DNA of 64,000 nucleotides from Burkholderia sp. (GCA_040954445.1 CP144361.1:558001-622000), one strand, 5' to 3'; positions 51,890-61,877 are shown, numbered from the stretch's first letter. Notes: a model not told the origin generated them from the letters alone. Made by a program: numbers and translations.

Positions 51890-52831
51890 GAATTTGAGCT
51901 TGATCAACCGTGGAAACGTGACGATATGAATGAGGCTTCATTGCCAAAATGGCCGATTGCTATACTCACGCGTAGTCGCCTGGGTCTGTACGGGGCGATA
52001 CGCTGATTTAGGCATTACTTGGCGTGAAGAGACCGTCTATCGAGTGACGCTGCGCGCCCTGCAAGGTTTCCTCCCAAAGTCTCTGCGATCTGACTTTCCT
52101 GAGCTTGTCGGTGTCGAATTATGCCACCCGCTGTCGACAGGAAAAACGCTTGATGTCGAACTGCCGATCCTTCGTGACAATGAACCGATCCATCTGGTTG
52201 TCGACAGTACCGGTCTGAAGGTCTATGGAGAAGGTGAATGGAAGGCGCGCCAGCACGGCTACTCGAAGCGGCGCACGTGGCGTAAAGTCCATCTCGCGCT
52301 CAACGCGAATACGGGTCAAGTGCATGCCGCGCTAATGACACATCAGAATGTGGCTGACGGTGACGCTTTGGCCAAGTTGCTCGACAAGATTCCACGCGAA
52401 GCACAAATCGATGTCATCGGCGGTGACGGTGCCTACGACACCAAGCTATGCCATGCGGCCATTGCTGCACGCAGTGCTATTCCTTCGATTCCGCCACGCG
52501 AGGGTGCCGTTCATTGGCCAGCGGATATGCCCGGTGCGGCGTGGCGTAATGGCGCGGTTGATGCAATTGCCCGTGACGGTCGTCGAGCATGGAAGCAAGA
52601 CAGTGGCTACCACCGGCGATCGCTTGCCGAGAATGCGATGTATCGGTTCAAGACCCTCACCGGTAACTGTCTCTGGCGCGTCACATCGACGCGCAGGCGA
52701 CCGAGGTCTCCGTTCGCGTCGGCGTCATCAACCGTATGGCGAAACTCGCTCGTCCGCAATCCGTTCGTATCGCCTGAAATTATGCCCGTCGATGCTATTG
52801 CGTCCTCACACTCGATTTATGCAACAACGCC
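51890..52831 (+). mobile_element. IS-A copy, 5' end missing
   Basis: Plus-strand transposase without the IS 5' end. The N-terminal part is heavily degraded. From about 52150 the frame is clean through D, D and YREK (TLDVELPIL to LTGNCLW), then frameshifted. Intact right terminus at 52831. The 5' end was replaced by the MITE to its left. Confidence 0.88.
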
Positions 52832-53105
52832 TAATCAACCGCATAGCGGTTCTCGCTCGTGTGTTGGAAGATCTGCAGGTGTGCTGAGCAGCATTGTTGA
52901 ATGATTTCGAGATGATTGGCATGAGCGACACCACCTACGCGCACGATCCGTCAGCTGCGGCGGACCAGTTTGCAGTTGGTGACGGAAAGCCGTTCCAACG
53001 TATGATGCGGCTGCGCGCGGTCGACTAGGGCGATGCCGCGACGAAGGCGACACCCTTTCGGCCGCCGGACTAATTTGCCTGGAGCTTTCATCAACCGAGG
53101 AGCCT
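52832..53105. other. Region upstream of the barstar gene with a gene remnant
   Basis: A 35-codon frame at 52921-53028 (MSDTTYAHDPSAAADQ to MMRLRAVD) has a plausible start but no family I recognise. A ribosome-binding site GAGGAG at 53097 belongs to the next gene. If a toxin RNase gene was here, nothing of its catalytic core is visible. Confidence 0.35.
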
Positions 53106-53504
53106 ATGAGTCTTTTCGCGACCGTGCAACCCAATCTCGTGCAGTCGATCCGTGCTTTCCGCGTGCAGGATCTCGCGGACGAAGCAGCCCGGCTCGGCCA
53201 GCATTTCCTTTTCGCGTATTGCGGTACCGCGCAGTCGAAGCAGGAAGTGCTGGAAACGATCGCGACCTCGTTCCTGTTCCCGAAGCATTTCGGCAAAAAC
53301 TACGACGCGTTGTATGAAAGTCTGACCGACCTAGTCCACAAGGCCGGCGCGCAGCCAGGCTTCGTGATCGTGCTGGAGGCGCTACCGATCGCGCAGAAGT
53401 TCGACAAGGAAGGCCGCGAGACCCTGCTCGACGTGTTCCGCGAGGCCGCCGAGTTCTGGGCTGAGCGAAAGATCGCGTTTCGCGTGTTCTACTCATTCGC
53501 CTGA
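53106..53504 (+). CDS. Barstar-like RNase inhibitor, no partner RNase
   Basis: A 132-aa protein with the barstar fold signature FPKHFGKNYDALYESLTDL near residue 59, FVIVLEAL near 82 and WAERKIAFRVFYSF at the end. Barstars neutralise barnase-type ribonucleases in the cytosol. It has a good Shine-Dalgarno (GAGGAG, 8 bp before ATG) and no frameshift. In free-living relatives an RNase gene of the barnase type often sits beside the inhibitor, but none is visible here. It may be an orphan immunity protein or have another role. Confidence 0.85.
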   Translation: MSLFATVQPNLVQSIRAFRVQDLADEAARLGQHFLFAYCGTAQSKQEVLETIATSFLFPKHFGKNYDALYESLTDLVHKAGAQPGFVIVLEALPIAQKFDKEGRETLLDVFREAAEFWAERKIAFRVFYSFA

Positions 53505-53688
53505 GTGGACGAATCGAGTTTGCCGAGCACAGCGGCCAGGATCGAGGTCCCAGTGTCGCCAGAAAGTCTGCCGAGCGCGGGCTTTTTGCATCCGCAGATC
53601 GCCTCAGGCATGCTCTGGTGTATCGCCATCTCCTTTTCCTGGGGGGAGCCGGTTTCAAGAGTGAAGTGCCCGCATAGGAGGTTCAAAT
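53505..53688. other. Possibly truncated reading frame after barstar
   Basis: A short frame (ARIEVPVSPESLPSAGFLHP, then IASGMLWCIAIS) could be the end or middle of a membrane protein, but I cannot assign it. It runs into the repeat GGTTTCAAGAGTGAAGTGC at 53651-53669, then into an IS-A end. Confidence 0.3.
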
Positions 53689-53848
53689 GGCGTTTTTGCA
53701 TAAATCTAGCGAGAGCTAGTGTGGTGGACTTGGTTGTTTAGAGACGCTTTTTCAATCAAACCGTAAGCTTCAATAGGCTGGCCTGACGGGGTGCGAGGGG
53801 TGATTTGAAACCCAGTTTTTCGAGGTGCCATCATAGTCTGGTTGAAAT
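53689..53848. repeat. IS-A end piece followed by an IS3-like terminal repeat
   Basis: 53689-53715 is a partial IS-A end (GGCGTTTTTGCATAAATCTA). 53716-53800 resembles 55275-55370: GTTTAGAGACGCTTTTTC against GTTTAGACACGGTTTTGT, and GGCTGGCCTGACGGG against GGCTAGCCTAACGGG. Probably one end of a third element family, perhaps IS3-like. Confidence 0.5.
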
Positions 53849-53936
53849 GGCGTTGTTGCATATTTATCAGAAATTCGTTATCTTGAAATTTGAAAAGCCT
53901 CCCTCATGTGAGGGGCATAGAAAAACGAGACATAAT
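53849..53936. mobile_element. IS-A end joined to a MITE left arm
   Basis: GGCGTTGTTGCATATTTATC: the IS-A terminus (53849) runs straight into the MITE left arm (53861) with CCCTCATGTGAGGG and ATAGAAAAACGAGACATAA. The MITE is cut at its centre. Confidence 0.78.
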
Positions 53937-54347
53937 GCTCGGGAAGGCCAGAGCGCGCAGGCTTTTGGTGAAACCTTGCAGGGCGCGCGCCACGTCAGTC
54001 GATAGATGGTCTTCACGCCAAGTCCAAGTAATGCCTGAATCAACGTATCGCCGTATAGACGCGTGTGACCACGCGTGGGTATGGCGTCGGGTATTCTGGA
54101 AGGACGGCTTCATCTATCCACATCGTCACCACGTTTCCCCGGTTGATCAGGCCTTCATTATAGGCCGCCCAATTCCTGACACGGTAGCGTGCCTTCGGCT
54201 CACCTTTCTTGTGTATGTCCTTGCGCATTTTCTTGGCAAAAATTAGGCAGTTACTCTACAATCTGACTTGATAGGAGGTAGGAGGCTGGCCCCGCGACCG
54301 TTGCGCGTAAACGTCAACGGATCTCGCTCGATTTATGCAACAACGCC
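53937..54347 (-). mobile_element. IS-A 5' fragment
   Basis: N-terminal transposase region (start 54228, MRKDIHKKGEPKARY) with frameshifts and small duplications, plus leader and intact 5' terminus at 54347. Confidence 0.87.
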
Positions 54348-54504
54348 CTCCGGATACAAAACAGGCCTGCCGCTTGGGCAAGACATGCCGATTCTAGCCT
54401 CCCCCAGTATACTTCTACACGCCAGGCAGCCGGCTGTGGAAGGCTTATGCCTAGGTGGCTGCAACGCCGCCCACCACGCAGGTGAGGCGCGCCGAGGGCT
54501 TCCA
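54348..54504. other. Unassigned region after the TerC gene
   Basis: No gene or repeat recognised. Confidence 0.3.
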
Positions 54505-55215
54505 CTAAGTGCGCCGTGGCGAAGAGGCGCAGCACCTCCGCTTCCACCAGAGCCCGACCGCCACTACCAGCAGCCCGCCGACGATGCTCGCGCCATGCAC
54601 CAGGGCCGGTGCTTCGAGCCACGGCCAGCGGTCGAGCGCCGGATCGCTGATGATGAGCCCGCCGCTGATCCAACCGAGCAGCGCAGCGCCGAGGATCACG
54701 ATGAGTGGAAAGCGGTCGAGCAATTTCAGTACCAGGGTACTGCCCCAGATGATCACCGGGATGCTGACCACCAGCCCGAAGATTCCCAGCGCAAGCCAAT
54801 TCTGCTGGTTAGCGCGTTCTGCCGCGCCGGCGATCGCGAGCACGTTGTCGATGCTCATTACCGCGTCGGCCACGATGATGGTGCGAACCGCCCCCCATAG
54901 CCGATCTGCACCCTGGATTTCATCGTGCCCCTCCTCGGTCGGTCCAATCAGATTGGCACCGATCCAGAGCAGCAACAGGCCGCCCATGAGCTTCAAGAGC
55001 GGGATGTTGAGCAGCAGCACCGCGAAGCTGATCAGTACCACACGCAGCACAATCGCGCCGACAGTACCCCAGATCACGCCACGCAGGTGCTGATTTTTTT
55101 GTAAATTTCGACAGGCGAGCGCGATTATAACCGCGTTGTCGACGCCGAGTAGCAGATCGATGATGACGATCTGCACAACGGCGGCCCAGTTGAGCGTGGC
55201 GAAGAATTTGAACAT
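54505..55215 (-). CDS. TerC-family integral membrane protein
   Basis: A 236-aa membrane protein with about 7 hydrophobic segments and the family motifs DLLLGVDNAVIIALA near residue 20 and ADAVMSIDNVLAIAGA near 115; the paired acidic DN residues in membrane helices fit metal-ion export, and some TerC proteins export manganese. Start MFKFFATLNWAAVVQI at 55215. The last 11 residues (RRCCASSPRRT) look arbitrary and could be a frameshifted tail. No IS end is visible in the coding region, but an IS-A copy ends about 157 bp downstream. Confidence 0.9.
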   Translation of the reverse strand: MFKFFATLNWAAVVQIVIIDLLLGVDNAVIIALACRNLQKNQHLRGVIWGTVGAIVLRVVLISFAVLLLNIPLLKLMGGLLLLWIGANLIGPTEEGHDEIQGADRLWGAVRTIIVADAVMSIDNVLAIAGAAERANQQNWLALGIFGLVVSIPVIIWGSTLVLKLLDRFPLIVILGAALLGWISGGLIISDPALDRWPWLEAPALVHGASIVGGLLVVAVGLWWKRRCCASSPRRT

Positions 55216-55274
55216 GGATAAAGGCTAGAGGAGCTATTTTCGCATCTGGTGTACAGTGGCAGGGCTGAAATTTG
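55216..55274. other. terC leader
   Basis: Native leader of about 60 bp with TAGAGGAG at 55226-55233 (on the plus strand). No repeat recognised. Confidence 0.3.
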
Positions 55275-55405
55275 AGAAGATGATGGTGTAGCGGATCCGG
55301 TTTGTTTAGACACGGTTTTGTTCCGGATCAGGACTCGAGCGTCAAGAGGCTAGCCTAACGGGCTTCGATGGGCGTTGTTGCATAAATCGAGCGCGAGGAC
55401 GACTC
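55275..55405. repeat. IS3-like terminal repeat and solo IS-A end
   Basis: 55275-55370 is similar to 53716-53800 (see there). At 55371 a solo IS-A end (GGCGTTGTTGCATAAATCGA) begins, ending near 55405. Confidence 0.55.
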
Positions 55406-55493
55406 TGGAACTTTGAAATTTCTATGCATTCATAGCAAAACTATGTCAATTATGACGCCTCATAAAAACGCAATATTTATCGAACCTGTCAGT

Positions 55494-55520
55494 ATTGATC
55501 GATAATTCGTGAGCAATATA
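55494..55520. repeat. IS-B/MITE end just before mutL
   Basis: TATTGATCGATAATTCGTGA followed by GCAATATA matches the IS-B/MITE arm. It ends about 10 bp from the mutL start, so the mutL leader includes it. Confidence 0.65.
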
Positions 55521-55528
55521 ATTGGGGC

Positions 55529-57635
55529 ATGTCTGAATTTACTGGTTCCGACGCCGACGAGATTAGCGCCATCGCGCACGCCACTAGACCGCCTCGCGCG
55601 ATCCAACCGCTGCCCGACCAGCTGATCAGCCAGATCGCAGCCGGCGAGGTGGTGGAACGCCCCGCTTCCGTCGTGAAGGAACTGCTGGAGAACGCGCTCG
55701 ACGCCGGTGCCAGCAGCCTGCGCATCGCGCTCGAGGAAGGCGGCGTCAAACGGATCTCGATCACTGACGATGGCTGCGGGATTCCTGCCGACGAACTCCC
55801 GCTTGCGCTGATGCGCCATGCCACTAGCAAGATCCGTTCGCTGCACGAACTCGAGTCAGTCGCCACGCTGGGCTTTCGCGGCGAGGCGCTGGCTTCGATC
55901 GCCTCGGTCGCGGAAATATCGATCACCAGCCGCACCGAGGACGCCGTGCACGCCACCCGCATCAGCGCAGACACGGGCGCGCTCTCGCCCGCGGCTGGCA
56001 CGCGCGGCACCACCATTGAGGTGCGCGAACTCTACTACAACACGCCTGCGCGCCGAAAGTTCTTGAAAAGCGAACAGACCGAATTCGGCTACTGCCTGGA
56101 AATGATCCACCGCGCAGTGCTGGCGCGGCCCGAGGTGGCGATCTCAGTACTGCACAATGGCAAGGCCGTCGAGCACTGGAAGGCCAGTGATCCGGCGCTA
56201 CGCGTCTCGAAGATCTTCGGTAAGGGTTTCGCCACCGCCCACCTATCACTCCACGAGCGCGCCGGGCCACTGGCCATGTGCGGCTATGCGGGTTTGCCGA
56301 CCGCAAGCCGCGGTCGCGCCGACCAGCAGTATTTTTTCGTCAACGGTCGCTTCGTGCGCGACAAGCTGCTGACGCACGCGGTGCGCTCCGCCTACAAAGA
56401 CGTGCTGCATGGCGATCGCTATCCGTCTTACGTGCTGTTCCTCGACCTTCCGCTCGAGGCGGTCGACGTGAACGTGCATCCGTCAAAAATTGAAGTGCGC
56501 TTCCACGAGTCGCGCTCGATCCATCAATACGTATTCTATGCCGTGCAGCGTACGCTGGCGCAGCATGTTAATGCCTCGCTAAAAACTACTGCGAACAGGT
56601 TTACAGTGCACTTGACACCAGCTCAGCAGCCGGACAGTACGGCTTCGTTCGAGTGCACGCCGCTCGGTGCGGGCACCGGTTCGGCAAGTGACCAAACTAG
56701 AGGAACGGCATCGATTGATAGCGCGAGCGGCTTCAGCGGCGGCGCTTCAGGCGATTTGGCTAGTGCTCGTTTCAGTGGCGTCGCGTCCAGCGGTAGCGGC
56801 TGCGCCGGTGGCGGTGCTGGTAGGGGCAGCGGCGGCAGCCCCCCCCGTATCCGGCAACACCTCGATGTACCAGTCGCGTATGACACAAGGCACCCTACCC
56901 GTAGCCCAGCCGCTCTCGCGCTACGACGCTCTGTTGGGCCGCAAAGACGGCCAAGCCTGCGATGGTAGCACCGGCACTAGCCTGGACGAACTCACCTCGG
57001 CACCATTCGGCACAACGCCGGATAGCCTGTCCGGTGATGGCGTGCAGAACCAGCAGCGGCTGGGCTTCGCGCTCGGACAGGTCCACGGCATCTATGTGCT
57101 AGCGCAGAACGCCCAGGGTCTGGTGATCGTCGACATGCACGCTGCGCACGAGCGGATCCTCTACGAACAGTTCAAGACCGCGCTGGCCAACCGCAGCATC
57201 ACAGTGCAGTCTCTGCTGCTGCCGGTGACGATCACCGCCACGCCAGTCGAGATCGGCACCGCTGACGAGGAGCGCGAGACACTCGCTGCGCTCGGCTTCG
57301 ACCTGACGATGCTCTCACCCACCACACTAGCGATCCGCGCCGTGCCAGCCCTCTTGAAGGACGCTAACCTACCGACGCTAGCGCGTGCGATCCTGGCCGA
57401 CCTGCACGAATTCGGTGGTTCGCGCGTGTTGACCGAATGCCAGCACAAGCTGCTGGGCACCCTAGCTTGCCATCACGCTGTACGCGCGAACCGGCACCTC
57501 ATGCCCGACGAGATGAACGCGCTGCTGCGCAAGATGGAGGCGACCGAACGCGCAGACCAGTGCAACCACGGTCGTCCGACTTGGTACCAGTTCACCCTCA
57601 GCGAGCTCGACCGCCTATTCATGCGCGGACAATGA
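55529..57635 (+). pseudogene. mutL: DNA mismatch repair protein MutL, split by a C8 tract
   Basis: MutL links MutS mismatch recognition to strand incision. The N-terminal GHKL ATPase region is intact: LISQIAAGEVVERPASVVKELLENALDAG, TDDGCGIP, GFRGEALASI, and the transducer domain (FFVNGRFVRDK, NVHPSKIEVRFH). After residue about 440, in a Gly/Ser/Ala-rich linker, a run of eight Cs (56839-56846) shifts the frame. The first frame ends at 56968. In the +1 frame the C-terminal dimerisation domain is complete: [44 protein letters not shown], to the stop at 57635. One C fewer would restore a 701-aa protein. Either a pseudogene, a slippage-controlled gene, or a sequencing error. Confidence 0.9.
56839..56846 (+). 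repeat. C8 homopolymer in mutL
   Basis: Eight consecutive cytosines at the point where mutL changes frame. Homopolymers of this length are slippage hotspots, and seven would keep the frame. Confidence 0.85.
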
Positions 57636-58609
57636 GCATGCCGAATCATCGCGCGCCGCCCCTCACGGTGGTATGCCTGCTGGGCCCGACTGCCTCGGGT
57701 AAGACCGCGGCAGCGCTGGCGTTGGGCGCACGCTTTCCGATTGAAATCGTCAGCGTCGACTCGGCCCTGGTCTATCGCGGCATGGACATCGGCACTGCCA
57801 AGCCGAGCCGTAAAGAACGCGAGCGCGTCGTGCACCACTTGATCGATATCATCAACCCGACCGGGGTCTACTCGGCGGCCGAGTTCCTCGCCGACACGGT
57901 GCGCCTGGTCGAGGAGATCGCCGCGCGCGGTCGCATCCCGCTGCTGGCTGGCGGCACCATGCTCTACTACAAGGCGCTCACACAAGGGCTCAACGCCCTG
58001 CCTGCTGCCAATCCAGAACTACGTGCGCGACTCGACGAGTACGCCGCGCGCGACGGCTGGCCGGCCCTACATGCGCGGCTCGCCGGCGTCGATGCGGCCA
58101 CCGCTGCACGGCTCGGGCCGAACGACGCGCAACGCATCCAGCGCGCTCTCGAGGTGTTCATGCTGAGCGGGCAGCCGATGTCGGCGCTGCTGGCGGTGCC
58201 GCGCGAAGACGCAGCGGTCGCGCGGCACCGCTTCGTTCCGGTCGTGCTCGAACCGTCGGACCGGGCGGTATTGCACAAGCGTATCGCCACGCGCTTCGAC
58301 GCGATGCTCGCGGCTGGTTTTATCGATGAAGTGGAACAACTGCGACGCCGCGAGGACCTACATCTGGGTCTACCCTCGATGCGTTGCGTCGGCTACCAGC
58401 AGGCCTGGGAATACCTGGACGGGGCGATTGACTACGCGACCATGCGCGACAAGGGTGTGTTTGCAACGCGCCAACTCTGCAAGCGGCAGCTGACCTGGCT
58501 GCGCTCGATGTCAGATCGGGTGATCATCGACTGCTGTGAAGATGATGCACAGGCGCGCGCGGTCGCCGCGTTCGAAAACGTGCTGGCGGCGAACGGCGTT
58601 GTTGCATAA
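57632..58609 (+). CDS. miaA: tRNA dimethylallyltransferase, end supplied by IS-A
   Basis: Adds the dimethylallyl group to A37 of tRNAs reading UNN codons. ATG 57632 overlaps the mutL stop as ATGA, the usual mutL-miaA coupling; [25 protein letters not shown] starts the protein with the P-loop near residue 20. Also present: [31 protein letters not shown] near 110, [13 protein letters not shown] and [11 protein letters not shown] near 295. 325 aa, normal length. The last native residue is Asn (58592-58594); the final GVVA and stop TAA are the IS-A terminus itself (58595-58609). All catalytic parts are intact. Confidence 0.95.
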   Translation: MSMPNHRAPPLTVVCLLGPTASGKTAAALALGARFPIEIVSVDSALVYRGMDIGTAKPSRKERERVVHHLIDIINPTGVYSAAEFLADTVRLVEEIAARGRIPLLAGGTMLYYKALTQGLNALPAANPELRARLDEYAARDGWPALHARLAGVDAATAARLGPNDAQRIQRALEVFMLSGQPMSALLAVPREDAAVARHRFVPVVLEPSDRAVLHKRIATRFDAMLAAGFIDEVEQLRRREDLHLGLPSMRCVGYQQAWEYLDGAIDYATMRDKGVFATRQLCKRQLTWLRSMSDRVIIDCCEDDAQARAVAAFENVLAANGVVA

Positions 58610-59532
58610 ATCGAGCGTGAGGACGCAATGGCATCGACGGGCATAATTTCAGGCGATACGAACGGATTGCGGACGAGCGAGGTGCGCGCCATGCGTTCAT
58701 GACGCCGACGCGAACGGCGACCTGGGTCGCCTGCGCGTCGATGTGACGCGCCCAGAGACAGTTGCCAGTGAGGGTCTTGAACCGATACATCGCATTCTCG
58801 GCAAGCGATCGCCGGTGGTAGCCACTGTGTTGCTTCCATTCTCGACGACCGTCACGGGCAATTGCATCAACTGCGCCATTACGCCACGCCGCACCGGGCA
58901 TATCCGCTGGCCAATGAGCGGCACCCTCGCGTGGCGGAATCGAAGGAATAGCACTGCGTGCAGCAATGGCCGCATGGCATGGCTTGGTGTCGTAGGCACC
59001 GTCACCGCCGATGACATCGATTTGTTCTTCGCGTGGAATCTGGTCGAGCAACTTGGCCAGAGCGTCACCATCAGCCACATTCTGATGCGTCATGAGCACG
59101 GCATGCACTTGACCAGTATTCGCGTTGAGCGCGAGATGGACTTTACGCCACGTGCGCCGCTTCGAGTAGCCGTGCTGGCGAACCTTCTATTCATTTTCGC
59201 CATAGACCCTCAGACCGGTACTGTCGACAACCAGATGGATCGGTTCGTTGTCACGAAGGATCGGCAGTTCGACATCAAGCGTTTTTGCCAGGCGACAGAG
59301 CGTGGTGTAATGCGGCACAGGCAAGCTCGGGAAGGCCAGATCGCGCAGACTTTGGGTGAAACCTTGCAGGGCGCGCAAGGTCAGTCGATAGACGGTCTTC
59401 ACGCCAGGTAATCCCTGAATCAGTGTATGGGCGTATAGACACGGACGACCACGTGTGGGTATGGCGTCGGGCATTCTGGCAAGGACGGCTTCATCTATCC
59501 ATATCTTCACGTTCCCCGGTTGATCAGGCCTA
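58595..59532 (-). mobile_element. IS-A copy, 5' end missing
   Basis: 3' end intact and placed in miaA. The C-terminal half reads from 59108 to 58524, but the N-terminal part (59579-59187) ends at a stop in the YGENE region and the 5' terminus is replaced by the next IS-A copy (59533). Confidence 0.9.
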
Positions 59533-60629
59533 GGCGTTGTTCCATAAATCGAGCGAGATCCGTTGACGTTTACGCGCAACGGTCGCGGGGCCAGCCTCCT
59601 ATCAAGTCAGATTCCAGAGTAACTGCCTAATTTTTGCCAAGAAAATGCGCAAGGACATACACAAGAAAGGTGAGCCGAAGGCACGCTACCGTGTCAGGAG
59701 TTGGGCGGCCTATAATGAAGGCCTGATCAACCGGGGGAACACGTAACAATATGGATAGATGAAGCCGTCCTTGCCAGAATACCCGATGCCATACCCACAC
59801 GTGGTCGCCCGTGTCTATACGGCGATACGCCTGATTCAGGCATTACTTTGCGTGAAGACCGTCTATCGACTGACCTTGCGCGCCCTGCAAGGTTTCACCC
59901 AAAGTCTGCGCGATTTGGCCTTCCCGAGCTTGCCGGTGCCGAATTACACCACGCTCTGTCGCCGGGCAAAAACGCTTGATGTCGAACTGCCGATCCTTCG
60001 TGACAATGAAGCGATCCATCTGGTTGTCGACAGCACCGGTCTGAAGGTCTATGGAGAAGGTGAATGGAAGGTGCGCCAGCACGGCTACTCGAAGCGGCGT
60101 ACGTGGCGTAAAGTCCATCTCGCGCTCAATGCGAATACAGGTCAAGTGCATGCCGCGCTAATGACGAATCAGAATGTGGCTGACGGTGACGCTCTGGCCA
60201 AGTTGCTCGACCAGATTCCACGCGAAGAACAAATCGATGTCATCGGCGGTGACGGTGCCTACGACACCAAGCCATGCCATGCGGCCATTGCTGCACGCAG
60301 TGCTATTCCTTCGATTCCGCCACGCGAGGGTGCCGCTCATTGGCCAGCGGATATGCCCGGTGCGGCGTGGCGTAATGGCGCAGTTGATGCAATTGCCCGT
60401 GACGGTCGTCGAGAATGGAAGCAACACAGTGGCTACCACCGGCGATCGCTTGCCGAGAATGCGATGTATCGGTTCAAGACCCTCACCGGCCACTGTCTCT
60501 GGGCGCGTCACATCGCCGCGCAGGCGACCGAGGTCGCCGTTCGCGTCGGCGTCATCAACCGCATGGCGGACCTCGCTCGTCCGCAATCCGTTACATTGCG
60601 TCCTCACACTCGATTTATGCAACAACGCC
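59533..60629 (+). mobile_element. IS-A copy, transposase broken near N-terminus
   Basis: Both ends present (left GGCGTTGTTCCATAAATCGA). A 2-bp insertion (GGGGGAACACGTAAC) disrupts the start region, then the frame is open from 59759 with intact D, D and YREK, ending with a small deletion at the C-terminus. Confidence 0.92.
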
Positions 60630-60734
60630 GGCAAAATTAGGCAGTTACTCTGGAATCTGACTTGATAGAGGGCTGGCCCCGCGACCGGGGCGCGTAAACG
60701 TCAACGGATCTCGCTCAATTTATGCAACAACGCC
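60630..60734 (-). mobile_element. IS-A 5' end fragment
   Basis: Leader and 5' terminus only (GCAAAATTAGGCAGTTACTC to CAACAACGCC at 60734). Confidence 0.83.
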
Positions 60735-60756
60735 CATATGAGCAAGATGTGCCAAT

Positions 60757-60796
60757 TTCAAGATCAAGATCACGAATTGCGGATCAATATATAGAG
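60757..60796. repeat. IS-B/MITE end with duplicated segment
   Basis: AATTTCAAGATCAAGATCAC followed by GAATTGCGGATCAATATA: the MITE arm with AAGATC duplicated in tandem. Confidence 0.72.
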
Positions 60797-61082
60797 GGCC
60801 TGCTCGAGGGCAGCCTGGCGAGGGCGTAGAAGGCTCAACCGAAACCGAAATCAGCGAGGGCGGTGTCGAGTCCGACTCTATTATGACCAGGCCGTCGAGA
60901 TCGCTGTCAAGAACTGCCGTGCCTCGATCCCGCTGGTATAGCGCCATCTGCGCATCGGTTACAATGGTGCGGCGCGATTGCTTGAACAAATGGAGCAATC
61001 GGGGCTCGCGTTAGCTATGTCGTCCAACGGAAATCGCGAAATTCTGGTGCCGGCCTGCCCCAACCAGGGAAAAAATCACCCC
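60797..61082 (+). pseudogene. ftsK: ftsK 3' remnant (DNA translocase gamma domain)
   Basis: FtsK pumps and orients chromosome ends at the division septum. Only the C-terminal winged-helix (gamma) part remains: YDQAVEIAVKNCRASIPLV, a TAG at 60939-60941 where relatives have Gln before RHLRIGYN, then GAARLLEQMEQSGLALAMSS and NREILVPA. The natural stop is gone, so the frame runs directly into lolA without a break. Upstream part replaced by MITE/IS-A sequence. The fragment could not work, because the motor domain is not here. Confidence 0.85.
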
Positions 61083-61775
61083 ATGCAAGCATTCTCGTTC
61101 GTGCAGTTCCCTGCGGTGCGCTGCTTCGTCGCAGCGCTGGCTGGTGCCTCGCTGATGGCGGTCGTCTCGCAGTCCTTCGCGGGTGGAACCGAGCAGCTCA
61201 AGGCCTTCATCGCCCAGGTTAAGAGCGCCAAGGGCGGCTTCACCCAGCAGATCATCAAGACACCCTCTAAAGGTTCCCGCGGCGCGATGCCGACCATCAA
61301 GCTTATCGAAAATTCCACCGGCAGCTTCGTGTTCGCGCACCCCGGCAGGTTCGTCTGGTCCTACGAGAAGCCTTACCAGCAATTGCTGCAGGCCGACGGC
61401 GACACGCTCTACGTCTACGATAAGGACCTGAACCAAGTCACCGAGCGCAAGCTCTCGGGAGCGCTCGGCGCGAGCCCGGTCGAGATCCTGTTCGGCAGCA
61501 ATGACATCGAGAAGCACTACACGCTGCACGACGTGGTCGAGAAGGGCGACATCGACTGGGTCGAAATGCAACCGAAGTCGCAGGACACGCAGTTCCAGCG
61601 TATCAGCATCGGCTTCAAGGGGGGCACATTGGCGGAGATGGAGCTGCACGACGTGTGTGGCAACGTCACCCTGTTGACCTTCACCAATATACAGACGAAT
61701 CCCCTGCTGCCGGGCGATACCTTCTATTTCGCGGTTCCCAAGGGGGCCGACGTGATCAAGGTAAGCCGCTACTGA
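61083..61775 (+). CDS. lolA: Outer-membrane lipoprotein carrier protein LolA
   Basis: Periplasmic chaperone taking lipoproteins from LolCDE to LolB. I chose ATG 61083, which opens a Sec signal (MQAFSFVQFPAVRCFVAALA, ending near SFA, residue 33); AGGGA lies 12 bp upstream. The mature part has GTEQLKAFIAQVKSAKGGFTQ, GSFVFAHPGRFVWSYEKPYQQ, LYVYDKDLNQVTER and a C-terminal NPLLPGDTFYFAVPKGADVIK. 230 aa, intact. It is read in the same frame as the upstream ftsK remnant, as ftsK lost its stop; the pair is conserved in Burkholderia. rarA, the usual next gene, is absent. Confidence 0.94.
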   Translation: MQAFSFVQFPAVRCFVAALAGASLMAVVSQSFAGGTEQLKAFIAQVKSAKGGFTQQIIKTPSKGSRGAMPTIKLIENSTGSFVFAHPGRFVWSYEKPYQQLLQADGDTLYVYDKDLNQVTERKLSGALGASPVEILFGSNDIEKHYTLHDVVEKGDIDWVEMQPKSQDTQFQRISIGFKGGTLAEMELHDVCGNVTLLTFTNIQTNPLLPGDTFYFAVPKGADVIKVSRY

Positions 61776-61877
61776 AAGCGTGGGTTTGCGCGAAGGCTCA
61801 CTCTCGAAGAAAGGCAGACGCATGTGTGCGAGGAGCACGAGATTGTAAAGTCGGATGCATGCGCGTCTATGCGAGGT
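61776..61877. other. lolA downstream region
   Basis: About 100 bp with no gene or repeat recognised. Confidence 0.35.
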
